A stretch of 64,000 nt of DNA from Priestia abyssalis (lineage in GTDB: Bacteria > Bacillota > Bacilli > Bacillales > Bacillaceae_H): contig NZ_KV917369.1 of NCBI RefSeq assembly GCF_002019595.1, positions 2,868,624-2,932,623 on the forward strand, in the 5' to 3' direction. The notes under the pieces were generated by a model. It saw only the letters and a program-made list of their open reading frames with translations, did not search any database and was not told the DNA's origin. Numbering within the stretch: position 1 is the first letter of the stretch; each line of letters starts with the position of its first letter. Made by a program: the position numbers and the translations under genes. Positions 17,844 to 27,203 of this stretch are shown here, piece by piece.

Positions 17844-18589
17844 GCGCGTTCACTCCTTCCTAGATATACCTCTGCCACGACCTCGTTTTGCTGGATTTCT
17901 TCCATGGAACCTTCACACAATACTTTTCCTTCATGCATGACGGTCACTTGCTTGGAAAATGTGCGGACAAAATCCATATCATGCTCGACGACAAGGACCG
18001 AACACATTTTAGAAATATCATGAATCAGTTCTCCCGTTTTCTCGCGCTCCGCTCCCGACATTCCGGCGATCGGTTCATCAAGCAGCAGCACACTCGGCTT
18101 TTGCATAAGCTGCATGCCAATTTCCAGCCATTGCTTCTGCCCGTGGGCGAGTGATCCTGCCTGTTTATGGGCCTCATCTTTCAATGCAATTTTTCCAAGA
18201 ACTTCTTCCAGATCCCGCCTTGATTCCCCATTCATCTTTGCCGTTAACGAAGACCATACATTCCGCTTTTGCTTTAAAGATAATTCCAAATTTTCATACA
18301 CAGTCAGCTGGGAAAAGACCGACGGCGACTGAAACTTTCTTGCAATACCCGCCCGTACGATTTCATGCTCCTGAAGCTTCATGATGTCTTGATGCTGTGA
18401 AAACACAACTTTTCCATCGGTCGCCTTCGTCTTTCCGCAAATAACATCCAAAACGGTCGTCTTTCCTGCGCCGTTAGGTCCGATCAAAAAACGAACTTCC
18501 TGTTCATGAACTTCCAAATTCACGCCCTTTAACGCTTTAAATCCATCAAAATCTACGATAACGTTATGACACGACAGTATCGGCTTCAT
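17837..18589 (-). CDS. urtD: Urea ABC transporter ATP-binding protein UrtD
   Basis: Cytoplasmic ATPase of the urea importer, 250 residues. Walker A is GPNGAGKTT, the ABC signature region [15 protein letters not shown] and Walker B VLLLDEP, with the H-loop VVEHDMDFV. The [15 protein letters not shown] form is typical of UrtD rather than of branched-chain amino acid LivG. It overlaps urtC by 26 bases and urtE by seven. Confidence 0.93.
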   Translation of the reverse strand: MKPILSCHNVIVDFDGFKALKGVNLEVHEQEVRFLIGPNGAGKTTVLDVICGKTKATDGKVVFSQHQDIMKLQEHEIVRAGIARKFQSPSVFSQLTVYENLELSLKQKRNVWSSLTAKMNGESRRDLEEVLGKIALKDEAHKQAGSLAHGQKQWLEIGMQLMQKPSVLLLDEPIAGMSGAEREKTGELIHDISKMCSVLVVEHDMDFVRTFSKQVTVMHEGKVLCEGSMEEIQQNEVVAEVYLGRSERAC

Positions 18590-19637
18590 TCGCTTTCTCC
18601 TCGCTTCCTGATTGTTTTGTCGGACATATCCTTTGCTTCAACGATTGGAACACACCAACTAAGCCATTCGGCATGAACAGCACGACGATAATGAACAGAG
18701 CCCCCAGGAAAAACTGCCAAATATCCGGGTATGTTTCACTGAAGTACGTTTTGGCGCTGTTTGTTAGCAAGGCGCCGATGACGGCCCCGATAATGGAGTT
18801 CCTTCCGCCAACCGCGGCCCATAACACCATTTCAATGGAAGGAATAATCCCCATCATTGCAGGGGAAATGATGCCGACCTGCAGAACGAAAAGTCCTCCC
18901 GCCACTCCCGCGAACGCGGCAGAAACGCAATAAATGAACACTTTATACGCCGTTGGATTATATCCTAAAAAGCGTACCCGGTTTTCTCCGTCCCGAATGG
19001 CGACCAATACACGGCCAAAACGGTTTTTCGTAAACCAGATGGATAAACCGACGACCAAAGCAAGCATAGCGACCGTGATGAAATAAAGAATTTGCTGGGT
19101 GAAAGGCGACATTAACGGGAACTGAAACACGGTCGCAAAATTCGTTAAACCGTTCGTTCCACCCGTCACTTCCTGCTTACCAATGAACAAGGTAACGAAT
19201 ACGACGACAACCGCCTGTGAAATAAGGGAAAAATACACACCTTTAATCCGGTTTTTAAACGTAAAATATCCTAAAAAGGCAGCAAGCAAGACCGGTATGA
19301 AAATAGTGGCAGCTAAAGCAAAGACCGGACTAGCAAACGGTTTCCACAATAACGGCAGCTCCGTGACACCGCTCCATTCCATAAAATCGGGCAGCCCGCT
19401 GGCGGAACCCTCCAGCTTCAAATACATCGCCGTGCAATAGGCACCTAGCCCAAAGAACACGCCATGCCCAAGGCTTAAAATACCGGTATATCCCCAGATA
19501 AGGCAAATCCCCACCGCCACAATGGCAAAGCAAAGGAATTTAGCGAGCAAACTCAAGCGGAACTCCTGTAAAAACAGGGGGGCACAAAGCAAAAATGCAA
19601 ATAAGATATAATAGCTGATGGCTGAAGTTTTTTTCAT
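18564..19637 (-). CDS. urtC: Urea ABC transporter permease UrtC
   Basis: Inner-membrane permease, 357 residues, with about 9-10 hydrophobic segments and the conserved [21 protein letters not shown] motif of the LivM/UrtC family. Forms the translocation pore with UrtB. Starts 11 bases after the urtB stop. Confidence 0.93.
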   Translation of the reverse strand: MKKTSAISYYILFAFLLCAPLFLQEFRLSLLAKFLCFAIVAVGICLIWGYTGILSLGHGVFFGLGAYCTAMYLKLEGSASGLPDFMEWSGVTELPLLWKPFASPVFALAATIFIPVLLAAFLGYFTFKNRIKGVYFSLISQAVVVVFVTLFIGKQEVTGGTNGLTNFATVFQFPLMSPFTQQILYFITVAMLALVVGLSIWFTKNRFGRVLVAIRDGENRVRFLGYNPTAYKVFIYCVSAAFAGVAGGLFVLQVGIISPAMMGIIPSIEMVLWAAVGGRNSIIGAVIGALLTNSAKTYFSETYPDIWQFFLGALFIIVVLFMPNGLVGVFQSLKQRICPTKQSGSEEKANEADTVVS

Positions 19638-19648
19638 TTTGCTCCTCC

Positions 19649-20551
19649 TTAATCAAGCGCTCTCGTCCGGACAGTAACAAGTCCTGACGGCTTCCACTGT
19701 AAAAAGGCGATAATCAAAGCAAACACGATCACTTTCGCCATCGTGGCACTTGTGCTGTACTCTAAAAACGTACTGATAAGACCGATACCAAGCGCACCTA
19801 TAATCGTCCCCTTCAATTTTCCAACCCCTCCTAAAATCACGACCATGAACGCATCGACAATATAATTCGTTCCGATTGTCGGTCCAATTGGTCCAAGCAA
19901 CGTTAACGCAGAGCCGGCAATTCCGGCAAGTCCGGAGCCTAGTGCAAAGGCAGAGGAATCAACTTTCCTCGTCGAAATACCAAGACATGAGGCCATCTGG
20001 CGGTTCAACGTAACGGCATTCATTCTGCGTCCCGCTGCCGTACGGTACAAATACACATGCAAGCACACGACGCATAATACAACGAGGGCAATAATAAACA
20101 TCCGTTTATACGGAAAAATCATTCCCGCTATTTCCATCCCCCCCTCCAGCCATGACGGGGATGTAACCGCGACGTTCGGAGCGCCGAAAATCGATCTCGC
20201 CGCTTGCTGCAGCATGAGGCTCACTCCCCATGTCGCAAGCAAGCTATCAAGAGGGCGGCTGTATAAAAAGCGAATCATCGTTTTTTCCAACACCCAGCCA
20301 ATCAACCCTGCCACTAAAAAGGCGAGAGGGATGGCAATCAAAAAATAGTAATCAAATAGATTCCCAGGCAAATAGGAAGCGGCTCCCTGCTGCACAACAT
20401 ACGTCACATACGCTCCAATCATCATAATTTCCCCGTGGGCCATGTTAATGACATTCATTAGCCCAAACGTAATCGCAAGACCAAGCGCAATCAAAAGCAA
20501 AATCGAGCCGAGGCTGACTCCATTGAAAAGCTGACCGAGTATCATCGACAT
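19649..20551 (-). CDS. urtB: Urea ABC transporter permease UrtB
   Basis: Permease of the LivH/UrtB family, 300 residues, with about eight membrane segments and the motif [19 protein letters not shown]. The Shine-Dalgarno AAAGGAGA precedes the ATG at 20551. A hairpin separates it from urtA, as is common where the binding protein is made in excess. Confidence 0.93.
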   Translation of the reverse strand: MSMILGQLFNGVSLGSILLLIALGLAITFGLMNVINMAHGEIMMIGAYVTYVVQQGAASYLPGNLFDYYFLIAIPLAFLVAGLIGWVLEKTMIRFLYSRPLDSLLATWGVSLMLQQAARSIFGAPNVAVTSPSWLEGGMEIAGMIFPYKRMFIIALVVLCVVCLHVYLYRTAAGRRMNAVTLNRQMASCLGISTRKVDSSAFALGSGLAGIAGSALTLLGPIGPTIGTNYIVDAFMVVILGGVGKLKGTIIGALGIGLISTFLEYSTSATMAKVIVFALIIAFLQWKPSGLVTVRTRALD

Positions 20552-20589
20552 CTGTTCGTCTCCTTTCTATGCAATCTTTTTTGTTAAAT

Positions 20590-20626
20590 AACAAATAGGG
20601 GAATGATGCCCACTCCCCTATTTGTT
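20590..20626 (-). terminator. Intra-operon hairpin between urtA and urtB
   Basis: AACAAATAGGGGA pairs perfectly with TCCCCTATTTGTT over an 11-base loop; on the minus strand it is followed by an AT-rich stretch. It is probably an attenuator or RNA-stability element that raises UrtA relative to the permeases. Confidence 0.6.
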
Positions 20627-20638
20627 GTTACGTACTCT

Positions 20639-21910
20639 TTATTGATGGCTAAGTCCTTTTGCCCAATCATACCCTTCCAAATACGGATCCGGCTTGATTG
20701 GTTCACCGGAATTCCATAATTCACTGATTTGTCCATCTGCTTGGATTTCTCCAATTCGGACCGTTTTCCACGTATGTTGATTGGCCCCTTCTACTTTAAC
20801 GGTGCCGCCCGGTGCTTTCATTTCGATGCCGCCGGCCGCTTCTTTCACTTTTTCCACATCGAACGATCCGGCTTTTTCAACTGCTTCTGCCCATAAGTGA
20901 ACAGCAAAATAAGCGGCTTCAATCGGGTCATCCGTCACACGGTCTTCTCCATATTTCGCTTTATACTTTTCGACGAATGCTTTGTTTTCAGGTGTGTCGG
21001 TCGTCTGGAAATAGTTCCAAACAGCAAGGTGCCCTTCTAAAATGTCGCCGCCGATGCCGCGAATTTCTTCTTCGGCAATACTAACCGACATAACCGGAAT
21101 GTCTTTCGGAGTGATGCCTGCATCTTTTAATTGTTTAAAGAACGCTACGTTACTGTCACCATTTAATGTATTAAAGATGACATCCGGCTTTGCGCTCTTG
21201 ATTTTGCTGATGAGCGTACTGTAATCTGTATGACCAAGCGGTGTATATTCTTCAGCGACTAATCCTCCGCCTTCCGCTTTCAATTGCGCTTTAATGATTT
21301 TATTCGCCGTACGCGGGAACACATAATCGGAACCAATCAAGAAAAATGATTTTCCTTTATTTTCAAGAAGCCAGCTCACCGCCGGAACGATTTGCTGATT
21401 CGTTGTCGCTCCTGTGTAGAAAATATTCGGCGATGCTTCCATTCCTTCATATTGAACCGGATACCAAAGCAAACCTTTGTTTTGTTCTACGACCGGAAGC
21501 ATCGCTTTTCGGCTCGCGGAAGTCCATCCGCCGAAAATGGTCGCGACCTCATCTTTTTGCAGCAGCTTTTTCGCTTTTTCTGCAAATGTCGGCCAATCGG
21601 ATGCACCATCTTCGATCACAGGCTCAATTTGTTTACCAAGCACACCACCCGCTTCATTGATTTCTTCGATTGCCATCAATTCTGCATCACGAAGGGAAAC
21701 CTCGCTGATGGCCATTGTTCCGCTTAATGAATGAAGCACTCCTACTTTTACACTGTCCCCTGAAGCGGCTTCCTCTTTTTGTCCTGAATTGGTCGCTGCC
21801 GGTTCGGTTGAATTATTGGCGGCACATCCGCCCAACAACAAGGACAAGCTCGCTGCCACAAGCATCCATTGTTTTTTCCATATGAATGGTTTTGAAAATG
21901 CGTTTCTCAT
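20639..21910 (-). CDS. urtA: Urea ABC transporter substrate-binding lipoprotein UrtA
   Basis: Extracellular urea-binding lipoprotein, 423 residues. A signal peptide ends in the lipobox LLGGC. The mature part has the UrtA/AmiC-type start [15 protein letters not shown] and the [27 protein letters not shown] and LWYPVQYEG segments that separate urea from amino acid binding proteins. ATG at 21910 follows AAGGGGTG; the open frame to 21979 has no ribosome site. A GlnR/TnrA box and a leader ORF lie upstream. Confidence 0.93.
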   Translation of the reverse strand: MRNAFSKPFIWKKQWMLVAASLSLLLGGCAANNSTEPAATNSGQKEEAASGDSVKVGVLHSLSGTMAISEVSLRDAELMAIEEINEAGGVLGKQIEPVIEDGASDWPTFAEKAKKLLQKDEVATIFGGWTSASRKAMLPVVEQNKGLLWYPVQYEGMEASPNIFYTGATTNQQIVPAVSWLLENKGKSFFLIGSDYVFPRTANKIIKAQLKAEGGGLVAEEYTPLGHTDYSTLISKIKSAKPDVIFNTLNGDSNVAFFKQLKDAGITPKDIPVMSVSIAEEEIRGIGGDILEGHLAVWNYFQTTDTPENKAFVEKYKAKYGEDRVTDDPIEAAYFAVHLWAEAVEKAGSFDVEKVKEAAGGIEMKAPGGTVKVEGANQHTWKTVRIGEIQADGQISELWNSGEPIKPDPYLEGYDWAKGLSHQ

Positions 21911-21996
21911 TGTAACACCCCTTATCAGATTCCAATTATGTGTGATATAATGAGAACAAGGCATATGTATGCTGACCATTTTATGCCTGTTCTATC

Positions 21997-22033
21997 AAAA
22001 GCTTCTCACTGCCATGAGAGGCTTTTTTTATTT
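21997..22033 (+). terminator. Hairpin in the urtA leader, terminator-like on the plus strand
   Basis: AAAAGC-T-TCTC pairs with GAGA-G-GCTTTT over an eight-base loop and is followed on the plus strand by TTTATTTTT. On the minus (urtA) strand the same hairpin overlaps the end of the leader ORF and has a weaker TTTT tail. Confidence 0.5.
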
Positions 22034-22038
22034 TTCAT
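22006..22038 (-). CDS. 10-codon leader ORF upstream of urtA
   Basis: ATG at 22038 with AAGGGGGTG five bases upstream encodes MKNKKSLSWQ and ends at a TGA within the leader hairpin. Layout resembles a translated leader that could control read-through into urtA. Confidence 0.35.
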   Translation of the reverse strand: MKNKKSLSWQ

Positions 22039-22074
22039 CCATACACCCCCTTAGTTATGTATATTTACACTACA

Positions 22075-22091
22075 TGTTAATTTTTCTAACA
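22075..22091. promoter_or_regulatory. GlnR/TnrA box upstream of urtA
   Basis: TGTTAATTTTTCTAACA fits the Bacillus nitrogen-regulator consensus TGTNAN7TNACA at every fixed position. It lies about 165 bases before urtA. Urea uptake would thus respond to nitrogen supply; whether the site activates or represses depends on the true promoter. Confidence 0.75.
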
Positions 22092-22402
22092 TTTAATGAT
22101 AGTTAAATTATATAAAATTTTCTGACAAAATCAAGAGTATTGTGAAAATTTTACCTATTTTATTTGTGAAAACGATAACAATTCGCTTTTTCTATTTTAA
22201 AATGTTCGCTTTTAACTCTTCCTTTACTCTAAGTAAGCAACGGTGTTAAGTATCACAAAATGATTCTTGTCAGAAATATTGACACACCTTTCCCCATCAC
22301 CCTGCTCTTTTTCTCTTTTCAATAAACATATCGGGACATTTTATTAACTTCACCATGATAACAAAACATTCCAATCATCAAGCAAAGACATGCTTTTTTA
22401 CG
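22092..22402. other. AT-rich intergenic region
   Basis: Separates the minus-strand urea operon from the plus-strand spore coat-like gene. Apart from the GlnR/TnrA box and the SigK promoter at its ends I see no gene or repeat. Confidence 0.5.
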
Positions 22403-22404
22403 TA

Positions 22405-22432
22405 CCAATTGGGCAAAGCAATCATACGATAG
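22405..22432 (+). promoter_or_regulatory. SigK-type promoter
   Basis: ACC, then exactly 16 bases, then CATACGATA matches the late mother-cell SigK pattern (mACc-N16-CATAnnnTA). It lies 42 bases before the start of the coat-like gene. Confidence 0.65.
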
Positions 22433-22474
22433 AGTAACAAAAGTGGGCTTATGCCCGAAAGGAGTGAATGACAT

Positions 22475-23137
22475 ATGCTGTCAGAGAACGTTCTTCCTGC
22501 ACACTGCGTTCGGGTTCCGAAAATATTTGACTGGATAAACAGGTCCACACTCATCAAATTGAAGGAAATCATTCAGCTCGATCAGGAAACAGAGACTGAT
22601 CGTATTTCCTGCAATTTTCATGATATTAAACGTACGAATTGCTATTTATCCGACCGTAATGGCCATCCTTCTCGATGTACTGCCAGCTGCAAAGAGCTGA
22701 CGTCGCCCGATGATCGCACAAATATTCAGATCATGATCCCAGATGGCAAATTAGTAACATTGCAAAGAATCGATTTATTGAAACAAGGATTTGTGACGGT
22801 ACAGTTTTTTAATCGAAAAGGACAATTATGCCTCCAATCCGTGTTTCCGTTCTCCGGAGTCGAAACCGTGTTGTTATGTGCTCCGCCCGGCACGGACATC
22901 CATTGTGAAATCACCGAAGTTGATTGTAAAGCACACCTGCTTCCCCCAATCGTTGAACAGTCGCCGTCCATTGATGTAGGAATCAACATCCTGCTATGCC
23001 AAAGCATCGTGTCGACGGCAGATGTAAAAGTTGAATTAACGGGAACAGCTTGCAAACCGCGGGAAGAATCCACCATGAATGATACCTCTCCATTGCCTCC
23101 TGAAGCATGCCCGGTTTTTCCAGAAGAAAGGGAGTGA
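22475..23137 (+). CDS. Spore coat-like protein (resembles BMQ_0737-type)
   Basis: A 220-residue cytosolic protein beginning MLSENVLPAHCVRVPKIFDW. It is a beta-rich, Cys-containing protein with CRFxxxC-like pairs and a disordered end. The VLPxHCVRVPKIxDW opening resembles BMQ_0737-type morphogenetic spore coat proteins, as I recall that family. The SigK-type promoter upstream supports a late mother-cell gene. Ribosome site AAAGGAGTGA precedes the ATG. A terminator overlaps its stop. Confidence 0.55.
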   Translation: MLSENVLPAHCVRVPKIFDWINRSTLIKLKEIIQLDQETETDRISCNFHDIKRTNCYLSDRNGHPSRCTASCKELTSPDDRTNIQIMIPDGKLVTLQRIDLLKQGFVTVQFFNRKGQLCLQSVFPFSGVETVLLCAPPGTDIHCEITEVDCKAHLLPPIVEQSPSIDVGINILLCQSIVSTADVKVELTGTACKPREESTMNDTSPLPPEACPVFPEERE

Positions 23138-23165
23138 CCTAGTTCCTTACGGGTCACTCCCTTTC
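23126..23165 (+). terminator. Rho-independent terminator overlapping the stop codon
   Basis: GAAAGGGAGTGACC pairs with GGGTCACTCCCTTTC. The stem includes the last codons and stop of the coat-like gene. Confidence 0.65.
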
Positions 23166-23298
23166 AAAATGACTCTTTTCTTAAACTAATGATTCGGCCC
23201 CTTGTTCAATAGTCCATTAGCTGTCTGCCTTCTTTTCGCTATACATAATTTCATTCCAATATAAAAAACTATAGGAAAAGCGCTCATACGAGGTGAAT

Positions 23299-25098
23299 AT
23301 GAAAACATTCGCGACCAGACTCTTATTATTGGCATTATGTTTATTCCTTTTTACTGCTTGTTCCTTTCAAGATATCGCCGACATCAATAAAATGGATGTC
23401 CAGAAACTGCTGACGGCCGAAAGCACAGTCATTTATGACAGTGAGGGTAACGTTCTAGACACATTATTCAAAACGGTTCCGCGAACAAATGTCAGTCTTG
23501 ATACGTTGCCCGATTATGCGAAAATGGCATTTGTCGTGACAGAAGATAAACGGTTTTATGAACATTTCGGTGTGGATATACGCGGGATTTTCCGCGCCCT
23601 TGTGACGAATATCGTGGAAAGGCGTAAAGCGGAAGGCGCCAGTACCATCACCCAGCAACTCGTCCGGAATCTGTATTTATCGAGAGAAAAGACGATCAGA
23701 CGAAAAGTGGATGAAATGATCTTAGCCGTTGCCCTTGAACGAAAGCTGACGAAGGATGAGATTTTGGAACTTTATGTGAACCAAATTTATTTCGGAAGCG
23801 GCACTTACGGAATCGGAGCGGCAACAAAGCTTTACTTTGACAAAGAAGCGAAAGACCTGTCTATTTCTGAAGCCGCCCTGCTCGCAGGACTTCCAAAAGC
23901 ACCGAGCAAATATTCTCCCGCCAATGATGCAGACTTGGCACAGGAACGGCGCAATATTGTATTGGATCTCATGTACGAGCAGAAGGTTATTTCGAAAGAA
24001 GAGTGGGAAACAGCAAAAGAAGAAGACGTTCATGTTCCAGACGTCCCCGTAAAAGAATCGAGCCCTTACCAAGCCTTCATTGATGCCGTAACGGAAGAAG
24101 CGACAGAAACGTACAACATTACCGAAGAGCAGCTGTATCGCGGCGGATATAAAATTTATACCGGGTTTGAAAAAACGTTACAAGATGCCGTCAACGACAC
24201 GGCAGACGGTTATCGATTCGCAGAAGACTGGTCAGATCAAAAAGTCGAAATCGGCATTGCGGCGGTGTCCCCTGAAACCGGCTTGATCCAGGCGTTATAC
24301 GGCGGACGTGATTATACACCAAAAAGTTTGAATCATGCCGTCATCCCGTATCAACCAGGTTCCGCAATCAAACCGCTCGCCGTCTACGCACCTGCATTGG
24401 AAACGAATGTATGGAATCGGTCTTCCACACTTATTGATGAACCGAAAACCTTCAGTGATTATGCACCGAAAAATTATAACAACCGCTATCACGGCGAAGT
24501 GTTGATGGAAGAAGCGGTCGCCCGTTCATTGAACATTCCAGCCGTTTCCTTATTAAGCGAACTCGGCGTCAATCAAGGGTTTAATTTTATTAAAAAGAGC
24601 GGAATCGACTTGAAAGAAGAAGACAAAAATCTCGCCTTAGCTCTCGGAGGAACAGCAAGCGGCATCTCCCCCCTCCAATTTGCGCAAGCATATACGACTT
24701 TTGCCAACGGCGGCATCATGACTGAAGCAAGAGTGATTGAGCGTTTCGTAAAGCCTGATGGACAGACAAAATCCCAGCAAAACTCGAAAACGCTCATGAC
24801 GGCAGAAAACGCGCAGGAAATGACAGACATGTTACGAAGCGTCGTCGAAGAGCCGTATGGAACCGGTCGAAAAGCACGCTCGACAAACGTGAAAATCGCC
24901 GGAAAAACAGGCACGACCCAGCTGAGCGAAACAAATCTTGAAGCCAACAAAGACGCCTGGTTTGTCGGGTACACGGAAGATACCGTCATGGCGGTCCATG
25001 CCGGCTTTGACCGTCCCGATGACGATCACTATTTAAAAAGCAGCGGCGGCGATGCGCCGGCCATTATGTTTGGAAACATTATCGATCGATGGGAATAA
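23299..25098 (+). CDS. Class A penicillin-binding protein (bifunctional)
   Basis: Peptidoglycan glycosyltransferase/transpeptidase, 599 residues. An N-terminal hydrophobic segment with LFTAC may be a membrane anchor or lipobox. The glycosyltransferase domain (about 50-230) has EDKRFYEHFGVD and GASTITQQLVRNLYL. The transpeptidase domain (about 300-590) has SxxK in PGSAIKPL, SxN in SLN and KTG in AGKTGTTQ. Size and order fit PbpG/PBP1A-like enzymes; a sporulation role is possible given the neighbourhood but not shown. ATG at 23299 follows GAGGTGA; a GTG six bases upstream is the alternative start. Confidence 0.9.
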   Translation: MKTFATRLLLLALCLFLFTACSFQDIADINKMDVQKLLTAESTVIYDSEGNVLDTLFKTVPRTNVSLDTLPDYAKMAFVVTEDKRFYEHFGVDIRGIFRALVTNIVERRKAEGASTITQQLVRNLYLSREKTIRRKVDEMILAVALERKLTKDEILELYVNQIYFGSGTYGIGAATKLYFDKEAKDLSISEAALLAGLPKAPSKYSPANDADLAQERRNIVLDLMYEQKVISKEEWETAKEEDVHVPDVPVKESSPYQAFIDAVTEEATETYNITEEQLYRGGYKIYTGFEKTLQDAVNDTADGYRFAEDWSDQKVEIGIAAVSPETGLIQALYGGRDYTPKSLNHAVIPYQPGSAIKPLAVYAPALETNVWNRSSTLIDEPKTFSDYAPKNYNNRYHGEVLMEEAVARSLNIPAVSLLSELGVNQGFNFIKKSGIDLKEEDKNLALALGGTASGISPLQFAQAYTTFANGGIMTEARVIERFVKPDGQTKSQQNSKTLMTAENAQEMTDMLRSVVEEPYGTGRKARSTNVKIAGKTGTTQLSETNLEANKDAWFVGYTEDTVMAVHAGFDRPDDDHYLKSSGGDAPAIMFGNIIDRWE

Positions 25099-25308
25099 GC
25101 TGCTTGGCTTCTATAATAAATCGATTTAGAAATTCGACATGACCAAAAAGCGGCCATGCCAAATTTGCTAGACCTTTGCGGGTCCATTCAAGTGGTCTGG
25201 ATAACCAATTGTGAATCCTTTTTGTTGGAATGAAACGTGTCGAGTTATTAAGTGGAATATATATAGAATACTATTAAGGGGAAGTTTCATAAAGATGGAA
25301 TTTTCCCT

Positions 25309-25336
25309 TGCCCTTATTCTAAAGGTGTATTATACT
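25309..25336 (+). promoter_or_regulatory. SigA-type promoter ahead of the Zur box
   Basis: TTGCCC and TATACT are separated by exactly 17 bases, with the Zur box starting at the expected transcription start. Confidence 0.55.
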
Positions 25337-25342
25337 TAATTT

Positions 25343-25363
25343 AAATCGTAACAATTACGATTT
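25343..25363. promoter_or_regulatory. Zur box
   Basis: AAATCGTAACAATTACGATTT is a near-perfect palindrome. It matches the Bacillus Zur 7-1-7 consensus TCGTAATNATTACGA with one mismatch, including flanking AAA/TTT. Confidence 0.7.
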
Positions 25364-25486
25364 AAAGGGCGGACTTTTGCTTAAATCAGACAATTTTAGA
25401 CACACATGCTTTTCATCGAGTACATACTATTTTCCCTCTGCCCTAAACAAAACACGTCCGCTCTTTTTGAGCGGACGTGTTTTGTT
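25364..25486 (+). ncRNA. Candidate zinc-regulated small RNA
   Basis: A unit of about 110-125 bases running from the Zur box to the hairpin terminator. It contains no start codon with a ribosome site (the ATG at 25407 has none). Transcription is inferred from promoter and terminator only. Confidence 0.35.
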
Positions 25487-25488
25487 TA
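25444..25488. terminator. Perfect bidirectional terminator
   Basis: AAACAAAACACGTCCGCTC pairs over 19 bp with GAGCGGACGTGTTTTGTTT around a TTTTT loop, with T-rich sequence on both strands. It serves the minus-strand YtkA-like gene and the plus-strand unit. Confidence 0.8.
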
Positions 25489-25497
25489 TATGTGGAA

Positions 25498-25935
25498 TCA
25501 ATGCTCATGGCCATTTTCTTCTTGATCCATTTCTTCATTTTCAGCGCTCATCGTCACCTTATCGCCGACTTGGATGTGCATTTTCGGCATTGTATGCATA
25601 CTTTTCGCATTCGTATGGGCAATGACTTCATATGTACCTTCTTCTGTAAATGTTTTATCGATATGATAAATACCTTTCCCCTCACCTTTTGCAGCAATCC
25701 GTTCTTTTTTCTCTCCGTTAATGAGCTCGAACGTTACTTCCGCGTCTTCCACCAGCTCATCTCCATATGTAACCTTCGCCTCAATTGGCATCGTTTCATT
25801 CACTTCCGCCTTTTCTTCAGCAAGAATTTCAACTTCCACGACTTTCACTTCCGGCTCAGGCGCTGCCTCTTGCCCTCCGCATCCTGATAATATGGCCATC
25901 AGCCCGACCAGCGCTGGCAGGATGAATCTTTTCAT
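25498..25935 (-). CDS. YtkA/FixH-like lipoprotein
   Basis: A 145-residue membrane-anchored extracytoplasmic protein. The lipobox is LSGCGG after a hydrophobic signal. The mature domain is an immunoglobulin-like YtkA/FixH type fold (EAKVTYGDELVEDAEVTFEL ... GKGIYHIDKTFTEEGTYEV). The end is rich in His, Met and acids (HTMPKMHIQ, GHEH), suggesting metal contact. ATG at 25935 has AAGGAAAGGGG upstream. Role not established; nearby copper and zinc genes make metal handling plausible. Confidence 0.8.
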   Translation of the reverse strand: MKRFILPALVGLMAILSGCGGQEAAPEPEVKVVEVEILAEEKAEVNETMPIEAKVTYGDELVEDAEVTFELINGEKKERIAAKGEGKGIYHIDKTFTEEGTYEVIAHTNAKSMHTMPKMHIQVGDKVTMSAENEEMDQEENGHEH

Positions 25936-26060
25936 CTTTCTTTCCCCTTTCCTTCTTGCTTTTAATGAAAACAGTATCATAAAATTGTGAGAACTTTATG
26001 AAATGAACAAAGTTCACGCTTTTATCACAATTATTACCTATAATATATGTAACATAACAA

Positions 26061-26093
26061 ATTTAACAGGGGCAAAAAACGCCCCTATTAAAT
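26061..26093. repeat. Inverted repeat upstream of the propeller lipoprotein
   Basis: ATTTAACAGGGGC pairs with GCCCCTATTAAAT over a seven-base loop without a following T run; an RNA structure or operator is possible. Confidence 0.35.
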
Positions 26094-26231
26094 CTGTTAC
26101 GCACAAACCACAAGAATCTTTGCAAGTCTATTCGAAGCAGTAAAATAAAAAAAACTTGAATAAAACCCAAAAACTATAATGACTTTATAACTTTAGGTTA
26201 AATTCATCTCACAATTAAGGAGGCCATTTTT

Positions 26232-27203
26232 TTGAAGAAAGCCGTTCTTTTTGTTTTGGCATGTTCATGGCTGTTGACGAGCTGTTCTTCTCCGGAACAA
26301 TTGCCGTCCATTCCTGTTCAAGAAGATTATGTCATGACGGTCAATATTCAAGATCATTCCCTTTCATTTATTGATACGGAATCATATGAAGAAAAAACGT
26401 GGACACTCCCTTTTGCCTTTCAACGTGCAGCGCTATTAACAGACGACCAACTTCTATTATACGGAAAAGAGCTGGACCGTGTATATATTTATGAACTCTC
26501 CAGTGGTAAAGCAACCGATGAATGGAAGACCGGAAAAGGCATTGAAAATATGGTCTTATCAAAAGACGGAACTCATGTATATGCGGCAGACCAAAAACGA
26601 CACTCTTTACGGGTGTTTACGCTAGACGGCAAACAGCATGAAGAAATAAAACTGGACAGTGCCCCGTTTACGATACTGGAAAGCAGCGATAAACTGTACG
26701 CAGCAAGCTACGAAGAAGCTTATATAAGCGTCATCTCGAAATCCTCCTGGAAAACGATAGGAACGTTTCCGGCACCGTCCCGCTCAGTCGGCGGCTGGAT
26801 TGATGAACAAAAAGATGAATTATGGCTTGGAGGCCACGGTTCAGGCGAACAAATCCAGGATGACATTTATATCTACTCGCTGACTGGCGGCACATTAAAA
26901 GAAACAATTACAACACCTGTAATGCCGATTGATTTTGCTCATGACCAAGACCATGTTTATGTATTAAGCCACGGCTCGAGCGAACTTTGGAAAATCGACT
27001 ATGATACGAAGCGCATCGAAGAAAAACTTGAAACCGGCTCTAACCCCTTTTCCATGAAGCTCTTTCATGAAAAGCTATATATTGCCAGCTATGACAGCAA
27101 TAAAGTCCAGGTAGTCGATTTAAAAACATTTGAAACGATCAAACAAATTCCGGTCGGAACGGGACCGTTTCAACTATTTGTTAGAGAGGAAGAACAAACG
27201 TGA
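26232..27203 (+). CDS. YVTN/beta-propeller lipoprotein linked to a two-component system
   Basis: A 323-residue secreted lipoprotein: signal peptide with TSCSS lipobox, then about six or seven beta-propeller blades with repeats such as DTESYEEKTWTLP and VVDLKTFETIKQIPVGTGPFQ. It starts with TTG after AAGGAGG. Its stop overlaps the GTG of the response regulator (GTGA), so it is co-translated with the two-component system and probably acts as its extracellular sensing or effector partner; that is inferred from coupling. Such propellers bind ligands or other proteins. Confidence 0.82.
   Translation: MKKAVLFVLACSWLLTSCSSPEQLPSIPVQEDYVMTVNIQDHSLSFIDTESYEEKTWTLPFAFQRAALLTDDQLLLYGKELDRVYIYELSSGKATDEWKTGKGIENMVLSKDGTHVYAADQKRHSLRVFTLDGKQHEEIKLDSAPFTILESSDKLYAASYEEAYISVISKSSWKTIGTFPAPSRSVGGWIDEQKDELWLGGHGSGEQIQDDIYIYSLTGGTLKETITTPVMPIDFAHDQDHVYVLSHGSSELWKIDYDTKRIEEKLETGSNPFSMKLFHEKLYIASYDSNKVQVVDLKTFETIKQIPVGTGPFQLFVREEEQT

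Larger units (their letters stand above)
25099..25497. other. Intergenic region with a Zur-controlled short transcription unit
   Basis: About 400 bases between convergent genes. It holds a SigA-type promoter (TTGCCC-N17-TATACT), a Zur box and, 80 bases on, a perfect bidirectional terminator. No gene with a ribosome site lies inside. Confidence 0.55.

Noticed and set aside
25088..25285. Minus-strand open stretch reading a Trp-rich peptide upstream of the penicillin-binding protein stop
   Set aside because: No start codon and no ribosome site, and it partly overlaps the end of a real gene; I cannot identify a family.
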